From contig JANCRA010000017.1 of the NCBI GenBank assembly GCA_024362935.1, forward strand, positions 124,001-188,000: a stretch of DNA of 64,000 nucleotides. Direction: 5' to 3'. Positions 1-7,657 of this stretch are shown here, piece by piece. Both the position numbers and the translations under genes were made by a program. Under the pieces are notes generated by a model, which had not been told where the DNA came from, ran no database searches, and was given only the letters and a program-made list of their open reading frames with translations. Within the stretch, counting starts at the first letter, position 1; every line of letters starts with the position of its first letter. Source of the DNA: Setophaga petechia (Eukaryota > Chordata > Aves > Passeriformes > Parulidae).

Positions 1-239
1 CTGGGCGTTCCCACCTGCCCAAAGCGTGTGTGAATCCAGGGAATCCCTCACTCGTCAGGATGTGTGGCAGCGTGGTGTGGGACCCTCACCACCAAGGAGA
101 CCGGATGGAGGAGAGCAGCGAGACACGGTGGGACCCTTGGACGGGTGATAAAGCTGTCACACATAACCCCCACCACCCATGCAGCCTTCTTTCTCCTCCT
201 TTCTTTTCTCTTTATTTCTCTTGGCCTCTCTTACGATTC

Positions 240-245
240 AATAAA
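240..245 (+). promoter_or_regulatory. AATAAA polyadenylation-signal-like hexamer
   Basis: Plus-strand AATAAA following a pyrimidine-rich stretch (180-235) and ACGATTC. It could end a plus-strand transcript or be part of an old LTR. No plus-strand gene supports it. It recurs at the same phase in every unit. Confidence 0.2.
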
Positions 246-841
246 ATACACCAATTTAGCACAAATCACAGAACACCCGTCGCAGCTGACAAATGGCATT
301 TCTTGCAGATTGCTACGGCCGCACTGCTGATCCACGAATACACAAGAATCGATTTCAGCTGAAGAATGTCATTTATTACAAATTGCTACACCCAATTGTT
401 GACAATATAGAACGATACAAATCTCATTTTAGGTTAAAACCAGGAATTTATTAGATTATTACAACCAGTCTGTGTAAAAATATACAAATACTAACTTCAG
501 TTAACAAAACTAAATTTATTGCCAACCTCCACAACAACTCACTATACACAAAGATCAATTAGGCACTTAACAATTTATTACATGTAACTACAAACGAACA
601 AATAGCAACACAACTGCATATATAGGAAACAGAACTAAACACTGATATAACAACATCCATGTATACTTAGATAGAAATATACACACAGATGGAATTACAA
701 ACAAATATGTATCTATACACGTACATATATACAGAGCGTACATCCCTAAACACCACACTTACAGAAACAGTCCTATACAAACAGCAACCCACAAACGTGC
801 ACATCCAAATGATAATGCATCTCTAGACATTTCTACATAAC

Positions 842-904
842 AGACATGTCTGGAGATGGATAGACATGTCTATCCAAATGGATAATCCAGTTCTAGACAT
901 GTCT
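842..904. promoter_or_regulatory. Cluster of AGACATGTCT palindromes (p53-type half-sites)
   Basis: Perfect AGACATGTCT at 842-851, 862-871 and 895-904, with a one-base variant AGACATTTCT at 825-834. Each perfect copy fits the p53-family decamer RRRCWWGYYY, and the first two are 10 bp apart, within the usual 0-13 bp spacer. The arrangement partly results from a local duplication (shared ATCCAAATG and TCTAGACAT). It recurs unchanged at the same phase in units 2 to 6 (first palindrome at 11483, 22129, 32778, 43419, 54065). Binding is untested. Confidence 0.35.
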
Positions 905-914
905 ACACGGAGCT

Positions 915-1090
915 CAAAGCAGAGGGATCCCAGCTGCCCCATCCTCAACGCCTCTCGCTCGGTCTCCTCCTGCCGTGCAGAGCAGCTCTCCTGGACAGGG
1001 ACAGCAGATGGCACATCTGGCAAGCAAAGGGAACACTGAGTGAGTACGGGGACGTTTCCCTTGGCAGCAGCTGCACTTCCATCAGAGCCT
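915..1090. repeat. Diverged internal duplication, block A
   Basis: This block resembles 2394-2576 in the same unit: CTGCCNTGCAG near its start, GCAAAGGGAACNCT in the middle, TTTCCCTTGG(G)CAGCA near its end. Both lie at the end of an AT-rich block. On the minus strand both have a pyrimidine tract and CCAG before ATG, like a splice acceptor. Identity is well below that between array units, so the duplication is older than the array. Present at the same phase in all units. Confidence 0.6.
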
Positions 1091-2135
1091 CCCCAGGGGG
1101 GTCAGAAAGAGAAAGCAGCCGAGCGGGCCAGGCTGTGGTGAGCGCAGCCGCGGCGGGACTGTCCCGCAGCCCCGGCAGCCCGGCACAGCCGGCACAGCTG
1201 CCGGGCCCTGCCGGCACAGCTGCCTTGCCCAAGGACAGCCCCTGTGCCAGCCGGGGCAGCTGCGCTGAGCAGCCCCAGCACGGGCAGGGCCCGCTCCTGC
1301 CCCGCCGGGCAGTGCCCACGGCCACAGCCCACGGCACCCTCGGCCCCACCTGCCTGCCCGGGCCTGTGGCCTCAGCCGGGCTCTCTCCAGGCTGGCAGCA
1401 GCAGGTCCCCGTCCACTGCTCTTGCTCTTGGCCTTCAGCTCCTCCCTGCTGGCTCCCGTCAGTCTCCGGCTGTCCTCGAGGCCTTCATGGCAGCTGTGGC
1501 AAAAAGTGGAGGCTCTGGAATTGCTTCCAAAGCCTGGCAGGGCTGCAGCCCCGGAGCCCTCAGTGCTCCCTGCTGGCCCCCTCCACCCCCTCAGCCCCGC
1601 CATGCTCTGGGTGAACCCCCAGCCCCCTTCAGTTTCTTCAGCCCCTCACAGTCCTCTCACGCCCCTCAGTCCCTTCTGAGCCATCCCGTCCCCTGAGACA
1701 CAGAGCCTGTGCCACTTCCCTGTCACCTCAGCGCCACCATGGCCCTCGGCTGCCCCACAGCCCTCAGCCCCAGCAGCAGCAGCTCAGGGTCACCGTCCCT
1801 TCAGCGCCACCGCCCCCTCAGCCCCCTCTGTCTCACCGTCCTTCAGCAGCTCCTCAGGGGACAGCGCCTGGGGCCAGCGGCAGCTCCCACCGCTCCAGGG
1901 ACAGCCGGGGCTGCCAGTGCTGCTCCGCCCGGCCCGACCGCCAGCTCGGGCCCAGCACAGGGACAAGGGGGCACCGGGGGAAAAGCAAAAAGTGAAAAAG
2001 GCAGCCGAGGGGGGAAAGAACTACAAATGCAGCCTAGGCCTACACCAACAGCAATCTATCCATCAATCTCTCCATTTAAACATTCCTATTCCTCTTACTA
2101 TATAACTATACACATTTATAAAGCTAACTTCATAC

Positions 2136-2144
<9 letters not shown>

Positions 2145-2170
<26 letters not shown>
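2145..2170. repeat. (TA)13 microsatellite
   Basis: Perfect TA run preceded by TGTG and followed by CACATACATA, in the AT-rich block 3' of the gene. Confidence 0.95.
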
Positions 2171-2176
<6 letters not shown>

Positions 2177-2393
2177 CATATTTTACTCTACACATATCAA
2201 AATCTAAGCCTGAAAATCTATAAATGTAAATAGATAATAAAATATAATTATAGCCCATCTATAACTATATACATATCCACATTTAACTATACAGATCTAT
2301 CAATATATGTGCATATAAAGTGAACACTATCATCTACAAATGGAACGATAACCACTAATAAATAGAACCATAGAACTCTATAAACACATCTAC

Positions 2394-2576
2394 AAACAGA
2401 GGAGTTCTACCTGCCCGATGGTCACAGGCTCTCCCCTGCCTCTTCCTGCCCTGCAGGGCAGCCCTCCCGGAGACGTTGGTCACACGGCATCTGGGGAGCA
2501 AAGGGAACGCTCAGTCAATATTGGCCCTTCTGCACCTTTCCCTTGGGCAGCAACTGTCCTTCTACCAGGGGCTGTC
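2394..2576. repeat. Diverged internal duplication, block B
   Basis: Partner of block A, about 1.48 kb away in direct orientation. On the minus strand 2490-2411 is bounded by TTTGCTCCCCAG and GGGCAG/GTAGAA, an 80-nt exon-like segment that could extend the HSF5-like transcript past 2873. Confidence 0.6.
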
Positions 2577-2879
2577 AAAGATGGCCTGAAAGGCAGACTC
2601 TCACTTGGCAATTTGAAGCAATGTGCCCTTAAAAGAACAGGGCCCATTCCAAGTGTTCAAAGTGGGCTTCAAAACATTGAAGTATCTCGATAAAGTCTCA
2701 GCCCCCGCAGTGCAAAGGGCACCCAGGAGAGCTTGAAACACAGACTGTCCCAGCTGCCACAAGGAAGCCCAGCCTCGTTCTTTCTCTGAGCTGACAGAGA
2801 GACCTCAGTCCTCTCACTGAAATGGCTGAAGCTGAGGGTGCTGGGAGCTGAGTCATGAACCGGCTCCATTACCTGCCAT

Positions 2880-2980
2880 CTACAAACTGCCCTCTGCAGG
2901 GAGCAGCAGCTGCTCCAACTCGACCAGCAGCTCTGGCAGGAAGGGCTGGGAGGGACAGAGCTCCCTACGAGGCCTGCAGG
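2880..2980 (-). CDS. HSF5: Candidate terminal exon 4 of HSF5-like copy 1
   Basis: 101 nt to the TAG at 2882-2880. Taking acceptor GCTGGTGCAG (AG at 2982-2981) continues phase 1 of exon 3 and yields a leucine-rich amphipathic end, PFLPELLVELEQLLLPAEGSL then stop in a longer 32-codon exon, which looks like real coding sequence. The pyrimidine tract is weak. A second acceptor 7 bp on (CCTGCAG, exon from 2973) gives a Cys/Ser/Trp-rich frame that runs open to a donor GGCAG/GTAATG at 2873. That version could splice to an 80-nt block at 2490-2411, which has its own AG and GT and a stop. No AATAAA lies on this strand between here and about 520. Confidence 0.4.
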
Positions 2981-5900
2981 CTGCACCAGCTTAGCTAAGG
3001 AATGGATCCAAAGTGCTCCTTCTCTCCTCTTAGGCCTCCCTAATCAGGGGTCATTCAAGCTTTTCCTTCTGATACTGGAGTTCCTGTGATTTTTCAATTG
3101 GTTGGCCTCTGATGTTGTGCTCGTTGCTTTTCTTGTGGGTCAGGACCAATACCAGCAGACTGGTACTATATTCAGTCAGTGATTTGGACTTCTGCCCTGA
3201 CTTTTTGCTCTTTTTTTCCCCTGTTCCTTCAAGAGTCGCTCAGCCCGGCCTCCCCTGGCACCCTGCAGCAAATTTATCCAGCAACTTCAGCACAAAACTG
3301 GGACACCCGGCTCGGCGGCGCAACTCCCACAAGGTCAGGTTTATTCCCTGCTCTCGCGCCCCAGCAGAGGACTCGGTGTCAGAGCCTCTGGAGAAGCGTG
3401 GAGGGCAGGGCTCAGGGAGGTTGTGCCAGTGCAGGATTTGAACTAAAGGCACCAGGAAGCGCCAACCCTGCCCAGAGCAGCCATCTCCCAGCTCTCTGAA
3501 CCAGTGTGGGCTCTGTCCTTACCAGGCTCCTCGGGCTCCTGCGAACTGTTCCTGCAGCTCTCGCTGCCAGATGCGGCTTCCTCTGCTGCAGCTCTGTTCA
3601 CAGGCTCCCCTCCTGAAGAATCAGGGGCAACACCAACATTGTCCTGAGCAGAAAAACAGAAAGAAAGGAACCCAAAGATCACTCACGATTTTGCTGGAAT
3701 CATATCGGGCATACAATGACTCTCCTTCTCCACTCCCAAAGGCCATGGAGCACAGAGGAGGGAACACTGCCCACACGGTTCACATGACAAGCCTTTTAAA
3801 CTCAGGACTCGGGGGGCCAAGGTGAAAGTGAAGCTCTTACAAAATGACCTTTGAGACAAAACACAAACACACAAAACCAGAAGACACCAAGTCAGGGGAC
3901 GTGCCCCCACGCTCTGACCCTGCCTTATCCCAGAGCTGTGAGAAATCAGCCAGCACACAGCCAGGGGCTCTCCTTGCTGCCAGCCCTGCTGCCAGAAAGG
4001 GCAGAGCTCGCCGCCAGCCCTGCCCAGGGCTGTGCGCTGCAAACGCACAGGCCAAGCACACATTTCTGCCTGGGCGTCTCAGCACCCCCAGCCAACCGCT
4101 CACACAACCCATCACAAGGTGCTGCTTCTCGGAGCCCTCTGCTGCTGCCCCACGGGTGTCATCCAGGCAAACATTTCTGCACCCAGGCTATTTCCACGAT
4201 CGCATTTGTGATCAGTGGCAAAAATCTGTAAATCGTTAGGGTGGGGAAAAAAAAGCAACCCAAAAGACCGGAAAAGCCAGACAACCAAGCAGTGTTTCTA
4301 TTCCACCGAGGAACTAAATGTTCACAATGAAGCAAATTAACTTTGGACACGAAGATATTCTCACTGTGACCAGTTCCGGAATATTCATCTCTTCTGCCAT
4401 AGCCCGTCCATCAGAACCCTAAAGACTCTAAAGATGGTTCCGAGCCTGCAATGTTTCCTTTTGTTATGGAATAAAATGCTCCTCTAAACTGCCGTGTGTG
4501 ACTTTACAGAAGACAAAAGTCATGCCACTTGAGAATAAGGTATTGGTAAATCCAAAAAAACACACTCTGCCCCTTGAGTCATAATCACAAATGTACTGCA
4601 GGCAATGGGTCAGCACACCAACAGAGAGAGAGACATTCTCTGGCCAACACGTGTAATAATCTGCAAAAGGACAGGGAGCTGCAGCTGCAGCCCAGCCCCA
4701 GCCACGGCTCTGGCAGCGCCTACACGCACGGCAGGGCTCACACAGCAGCAGCAGCAGCAGCTGCAGCCCTTGCTTTGCCTTGGCCTTCCCACCCAAAAGA
4801 GGCACAGCCCACATCTGCTGCAGCTGCAACAGAGGCACCTCTGGCATGCCCCTCCCCACACGGGACACTTGGCGCCTTCAGTGCCACTTCTCCAAACGCT
4901 CTTCTCCTCTTTCCCAGCAAGTAAAACCTCTTCTTCATCCCCTCTTTTAGAAATCTTTCTTTACCAAGAATAATTCAATAACTAAATCATGATGAAATAA
5001 GTTCAATTAAAGAAGCCTCTGCTTCTCAGCCGTGTAACAGGGTTCAAAAGCGCTCAGTCCAGCCCCTTTTATCCCCATCCAATGGAATTACCTGCGCAGA
5101 GGGAGATCTTTCAGACAGGGACCTCCTGATCTCCCGAATCATCTTCTCCACAGCAAGGCCCAGATCTGCCGGTGGCCATTCCTCCTCCCCAGGGGCGTTC
5201 TGTGCTGCACAAGCCGCACTGCCGGGTGCAGCGCTGCGCCCTGAAGTGCCCGGGGTGGCTGCAAGAATCCAAACACATTGGTCAGGCTCCACAACGTGGC
5301 CGTGGGACACAGAGCTCTAGCGCTGCTGTGGATCAAACATGACGGGAAGCATACAGCACAAGCAGGCAGAGAATCTTTTGGCCTCCTAGCTGCCCCTGCC
5401 TAGTAGGCTTGACAACTTCTGGCCGAGAATGACAGAGCCTTGTGGAAAACTACTTCAAAACGGTCACTTTTCACGACCTTTTGGAAAAACAAGGCTACAA
5501 CTCTTTTCCTACCTCGCGAGTCGCAGGCTGGGGGCTGCTGCTCCCTGTGGAGCTGCTGGAAGCGGCAGGGCTGCATGGCCAGCACCTCCCGCTCGGCCGG
5601 AGGCAGCTGCTCCCCGTGGAGCTCCTGCGAGCGGCTGCGGGGCCCCTCCGGCCCGAGCGGCAGAGGCCGCTCCCCGTGCAACCCGAGCAAGTGGCAGGGC
5701 GGGATGCCGAGCACCTCCCGCTCGGCGGGCAGCGGCCGCTCCCCGTAGAGCTCCTGGAAGCGGCTCGGCCCCTCCCGCCGGGCCGGCAGCGGCCGCTCCC
5801 TGTGCAGCAGGTGGAAGCCGCAGGGCGGGCGCCGGGCGAGCAGCGGCCGCTCCCCGGGGCGCTGCTGCAGGCGGCCGGGCCGGGGGCTGCGCAGCTCCCG

Positions 5901-6500
5901 CCCGTCCGGCAGCGTCCGCTCCCTGTGCAGCAGGAGGAAGCCGCTGGGCGGGCGCCCGGCCGGCAGCGGCGGCCGCTCCCTGGGCAGCGGCGTGAAGCGC
6001 CCGCGCCGCCCGGCCGCCTGCAGCGGCCGCGCCCCGGGGCGCTGCTGGGAGCCGCAGGGCGGGCGCCCGCGGCCCTCCCGGCCCGCCGCTGGCCGCTGCC
6101 TGTTGGCCGCGCTCCGGCGCTTGATGCGGAGCAGGAGGTCGGGGCGGTCGCGGCGAAAGCAGGGGTTGCTGTAGTGGAGCCAGGCCCCGGCATCGCCCGG
6201 CGCAGCCGAGCCGAGCCAGCCCGGCACCTTGCGGAAGCCGTAGCGGTAGAGCTGCCGCACGAAGCTGCGGAACTGCGTGGCCCTGAAGGTGGGCGGCACC
6301 GGGGCCGGCCCGTGGCCACGGCCCCTGTGGGCGTGGCCCGAGCTGAGCAGCTCCCGCTCCAAGAGGGAGCGGTCGAGGAGCAGCCCCTGGGCGCGGCTGT
6401 CCCAGCGCACGGAGCAGACGCGGGGGCTGTTCACCAGGCGCCAGAGCTTGGCGGGGAAGGTGCCGGCGCTGAGCCCGGCGGGCAGCGGCAGCTCCGCCAT
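2880..6500 (-). CDS. HSF5: HSF5-like heat shock transcription factor, copy 1 (four-exon model)
   Basis: Predicted nuclear DNA-binding protein of the heat-shock-factor family. Model: exon 1 6500-5513, exon 2 5258-5092, exon 3 3643-3523, exon 4 2980-2880, giving 458 residues. Introns are 254, 1448 and 542 bp. The start ATG at 6500 has strong Kozak context (GCCATGG) and places the FPAKLW motif at residue 15, as expected for HSF5. Residues 15-128 are the HSF domain: helix FPAKLWRLVNSP (15-26), VRWD (31-34), recognition helix and wing FRSFVRQLYRYGFRKV (77-92), then SNPCFRRDRPDLLLRIKRR (111-129). An Asn nearly invariant in the family (RQLN) is Tyr85 here. Residues ~147-325 are degenerate repeats. 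No HR-A/B trimerisation coiled coil is visible; exon 2 has a short charged helix (LAVEKMIREIRRSLSE). HSF5 in other vertebrates acts in male meiosis; function here is inferred. HSFY fits less well. The C-terminus is the uncertain part. Confidence 0.8.
3340..3345 (-). promoter_or_regulatory. AATAAA in intron 3 of copy 1
   Basis: Minus-strand AATAAA followed by a G/T-rich stretch (CTTGTGGGAGTTG), about 100 bp after the TAG reached if exon 3 is not spliced out. It is the best candidate poly(A) signal near the gene and recurs in units 2 to 6 at 13981, 24625, 35276, 45917 and 56563. Confidence 0.35.
3523..3643 (-). CDS. HSF5: Exon 3 of HSF5-like copy 1
   Basis: 121 nt. A strong pyrimidine tract precedes the acceptor (CTGTTTTTCTGCTCAG), and GAGCCTG is followed by GTAAGG as donor (GT at 3522-3521). 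It starts in phase 0, matching exon 2, and encodes 40 residues beginning DNVGVAPDSSGGEP, acidic and Ser-rich, plus one base. If the donor is skipped, the frame runs 26 more residues to TAG at 3445-3443, and an AATAAA lies on the same strand at 3345-3340. Exon 3 could therefore also be a terminal exon (451-residue product). Confidence 0.6.
4743..4760. repeat. (CAG)6 trinucleotide run in intron 2
   Basis: Perfect CAG x6 inside the 1448-bp intron 2 of the HSF5-like gene (CTG on the gene strand). It has the same length in every unit, at 15384, 26028, 36679, 47320 and 57966 in units 2 to 6. I see nothing else assignable in intron 2. Confidence 0.9.
5092..5258 (-). CDS. HSF5: Exon 2 of HSF5-like copy 1
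   Basis: 167 nt. The acceptor is TTTGGATTCTTGCAG ending at 5259; the donor is GCGCAG followed by GTAATT (GT at 5091-5090). It takes over the single base left by exon 1 (G+CC = Ala) and ends on a complete codon. It encodes 55 further residues, opening TPGTSGRSAAPGS, with an acidic patch GEEEW and the helix LAVEKMIREIRRSLSERSPSAQ at its end. Its frame is open through intron 1 as well, so the evidence is the splice signals and phase match rather than length. Confidence 0.65.
5513..6500 (-). CDS. HSF5: Exon 1 of HSF5-like copy 1: DNA-binding domain plus repeat region
   Basis: 988 nt: 329 codons plus one base. It ends at CGCGAG followed by GTAGGA, a good splice donor with GT at 5512-5511. The frame stays open past the donor to a stop near 5400, adding basic residues that I take as intronic. 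After the DNA-binding domain the protein is rich in Arg, Pro, Leu and Gly, with motif copies starting near residues 147, 168, 188, 210, 229, 247, 270, 291 and 313. The clearest read RFQELYGERPLP, FHLLHRERPLP and RFQQLHREQQPP. The exon sits wholly inside the CpG island. Confidence 0.88.
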
Positions 6501-6760
6501 GGCGTCGATCGCCGACTGCGGCCACAACGCCCGCGGCGCAACGGCCGCGGCTGCGCCGGCGGCGCGCGGCCTCAGGGGAGCGCTGCGCTCGGGCCCGCGC
6601 GCGCCCAGCGCGGCCCCAGCGCGGGCCGGACTGGGCGGGGACGAGCGCGGCAGAGCCGCGGCTGCGGGCACTGCGCGGGCGGGGCGGCTCCGGGGCGGGC
6701 CGGGCTCGGCTCGGCTCGGCTCGGCTCGGCTCGGCTCGGCTCGGCTCGGCTCGGCACAGC
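6501..6760 (-). promoter_or_regulatory. CpG-island promoter / 5' UTR region of copy 1
   Basis: Dense CpG sequence immediately upstream of the ATG, continuous with the CpG-rich exon 1 (island roughly 5515-6760). It holds GC-box-like cores GGGGCGG at 6681-6687 and GGGGCGGG at 6692-6699, and the pentamer run at its far end. I see no TATA box and no clear nGAAnnTTCn heat-shock element here. The transcription start is not determinable from sequence. Confidence 0.6.
6706..6755. repeat. (TCGGC)10 pentamer microsatellite
   Basis: Perfect 5-bp repeat, read GCCGA on the gene strand, about 200 bp upstream of the copy 1 ATG. A period of five means that each added copy shifts any reading frame crossing it. 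Confidence 0.95.
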
Positions 6761-7657
6761 ACGGCAGGTTATCCCCACGCTGCATCCCGTGCCTGGGTAA
6801 CCGTCGGTGACAGAGAGGAAGGACATTGCTCTGTCTTGGCTGCGGAAAGGATGAAAAGGGGCGATTAGGACCTGCCCCTTCCTCCCGCACACATTCATTT
6901 GGGCTCCTTTTCAGCAGACTAGCTGGTTTTATCTCACTGTGTCTGCCTGTCTTTGGCAGAGTTGGCACATCTCTCGTGAATTGGAGTCAGCTACAGCAAC
7001 AGGAAGGGGCAGCAGTTTTGTCAGCATTGATACCAAAGCCAAAGTGGGGCCCCATGGATGGATGTTGCTTTCTTCAAGGGATTTTTGGCCTAGAGTCATA
7101 GCAAACTCACACTGGTGTCTTCCCAAACGGCGTTGCCTTTTTTATTTCCACAGGAATCACCTCTTCTTTTTCTTCCCCCCATCTGGGGAGAGCTGCAATG
7201 CAGATGCCTCCTGCAGCCAACTCTTGTCACTGTACACTGACCAAGAAGATCTTGCAGTGGAGAGAGGCTTCCTAGAGCTGCTGTGGAGAGCTGAAGGGGG
7301 AAGCTTTGTCCCTTAGTCTTGAAGTCTTGTTGGGGAGCTGCTCGTGCTCTGGGGCACAGACACCAGTGGTGTTCATCCAAGCCTTGCCGGTTCGTTCCTG
7401 TAAAGAAAGAAAGAAAGTGTACGGACGCCAGATAGAGCAAAAAGGTGTACGGGAGGGAGACGGGGAAAAGGAGAGGGGTAATAGAGAAAGGAGCCCTGCA
7501 GAGGCAGAGATCGATCTTCATGGAGATAATGATCAATGCTCAGTTGATTAAAAATCTCAGGGTACATTTGTATGGTAATGCAGGGTTCAGCAACGCGAGA
7601 ATACATATAACTGGTTACAAAGTGTTATGTATCGACAAAGAGCTAACCTATGTTTGG

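Larger units (their letters stand above)
1..2879. other. 3' flank of HSF5-like copy 1: no recognised gene
   Basis: 1-350: mixed sequence with the plus-strand AATAAA. 350-840: AT-rich, full of short TACA/ATA motifs. 825-904: palindrome cluster. 915-1090: duplication block A. 1100-2020: GC-rich and strand-skewed (C-rich on plus), with many CAGCCCCT/CCCTCAG variants like an eroded minisatellite. 2030-2400: second AT-rich block with the TA run. 2394-2576: block B. 2577-2879: nothing seen. Confidence 0.7.

Noticed and set aside
1135..2233. Plus-strand Pro/Ser/Ala-rich open frames in the GC-rich block
   Set aside because: Several frames are open at once, the translations are low-complexity, and one runs straight into the TA microsatellite.
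4464..4938. Extra exon in intron 2 around the CAG run
   Set aside because: Open frames here are Leu- or Ala-runs made by the CAG repeat, and no AG/GT pair with a length keeping the exon 2 to exon 3 phase stood out.
5400..5512. Extension of HSF exon 1 to the stop near 5400
   Set aside because: A good donor (GAG/GTAGGA) at 5513 and in-phase exons 2 and 3 argue that these codons are intronic, though an unspliced product cannot be excluded.
2880..6500. Assignment to HSFY or HSF1-4
   Set aside because: HSFY has a different start to the domain, and HSF1-4 have HR-A/B coiled coils after it. The FPAKLWRLVNSP...RWD...GLLLD pattern fits HSF5 best.
6706..6755. CRISPR array or telomere-like repeat
   Set aside because: The pentamer has no spacers and does not match TTAGGG. 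It is a plain microsatellite.
5495..6762. Other-frame minus-strand open frames (274 and 417 codons) over exon 1
   Set aside because: They are low-complexity Ala/Gly/Arg/Pro shadows of the HSF frame with no domain; the HSF frame alone carries a recognisable fold.
5442..6800. Plus-strand open frame of about 450 codons antisense to exon 1
   Set aside because: It lies opposite the HSF exon in very GC-rich sequence, where stops are rare on all frames. Its translation is a Pro/Ala/Leu/Arg shadow of the repeat region, and its 3' end changes with pentamer number.
6501..6968. N-terminal extension of the HSF protein through the pentamer run
   Set aside because: Its frame differs between units according to repeat number, it is pure GC-rich translation, and the ATG at 6500 has ideal Kozak context and the expected distance to the FPAKLW motif.
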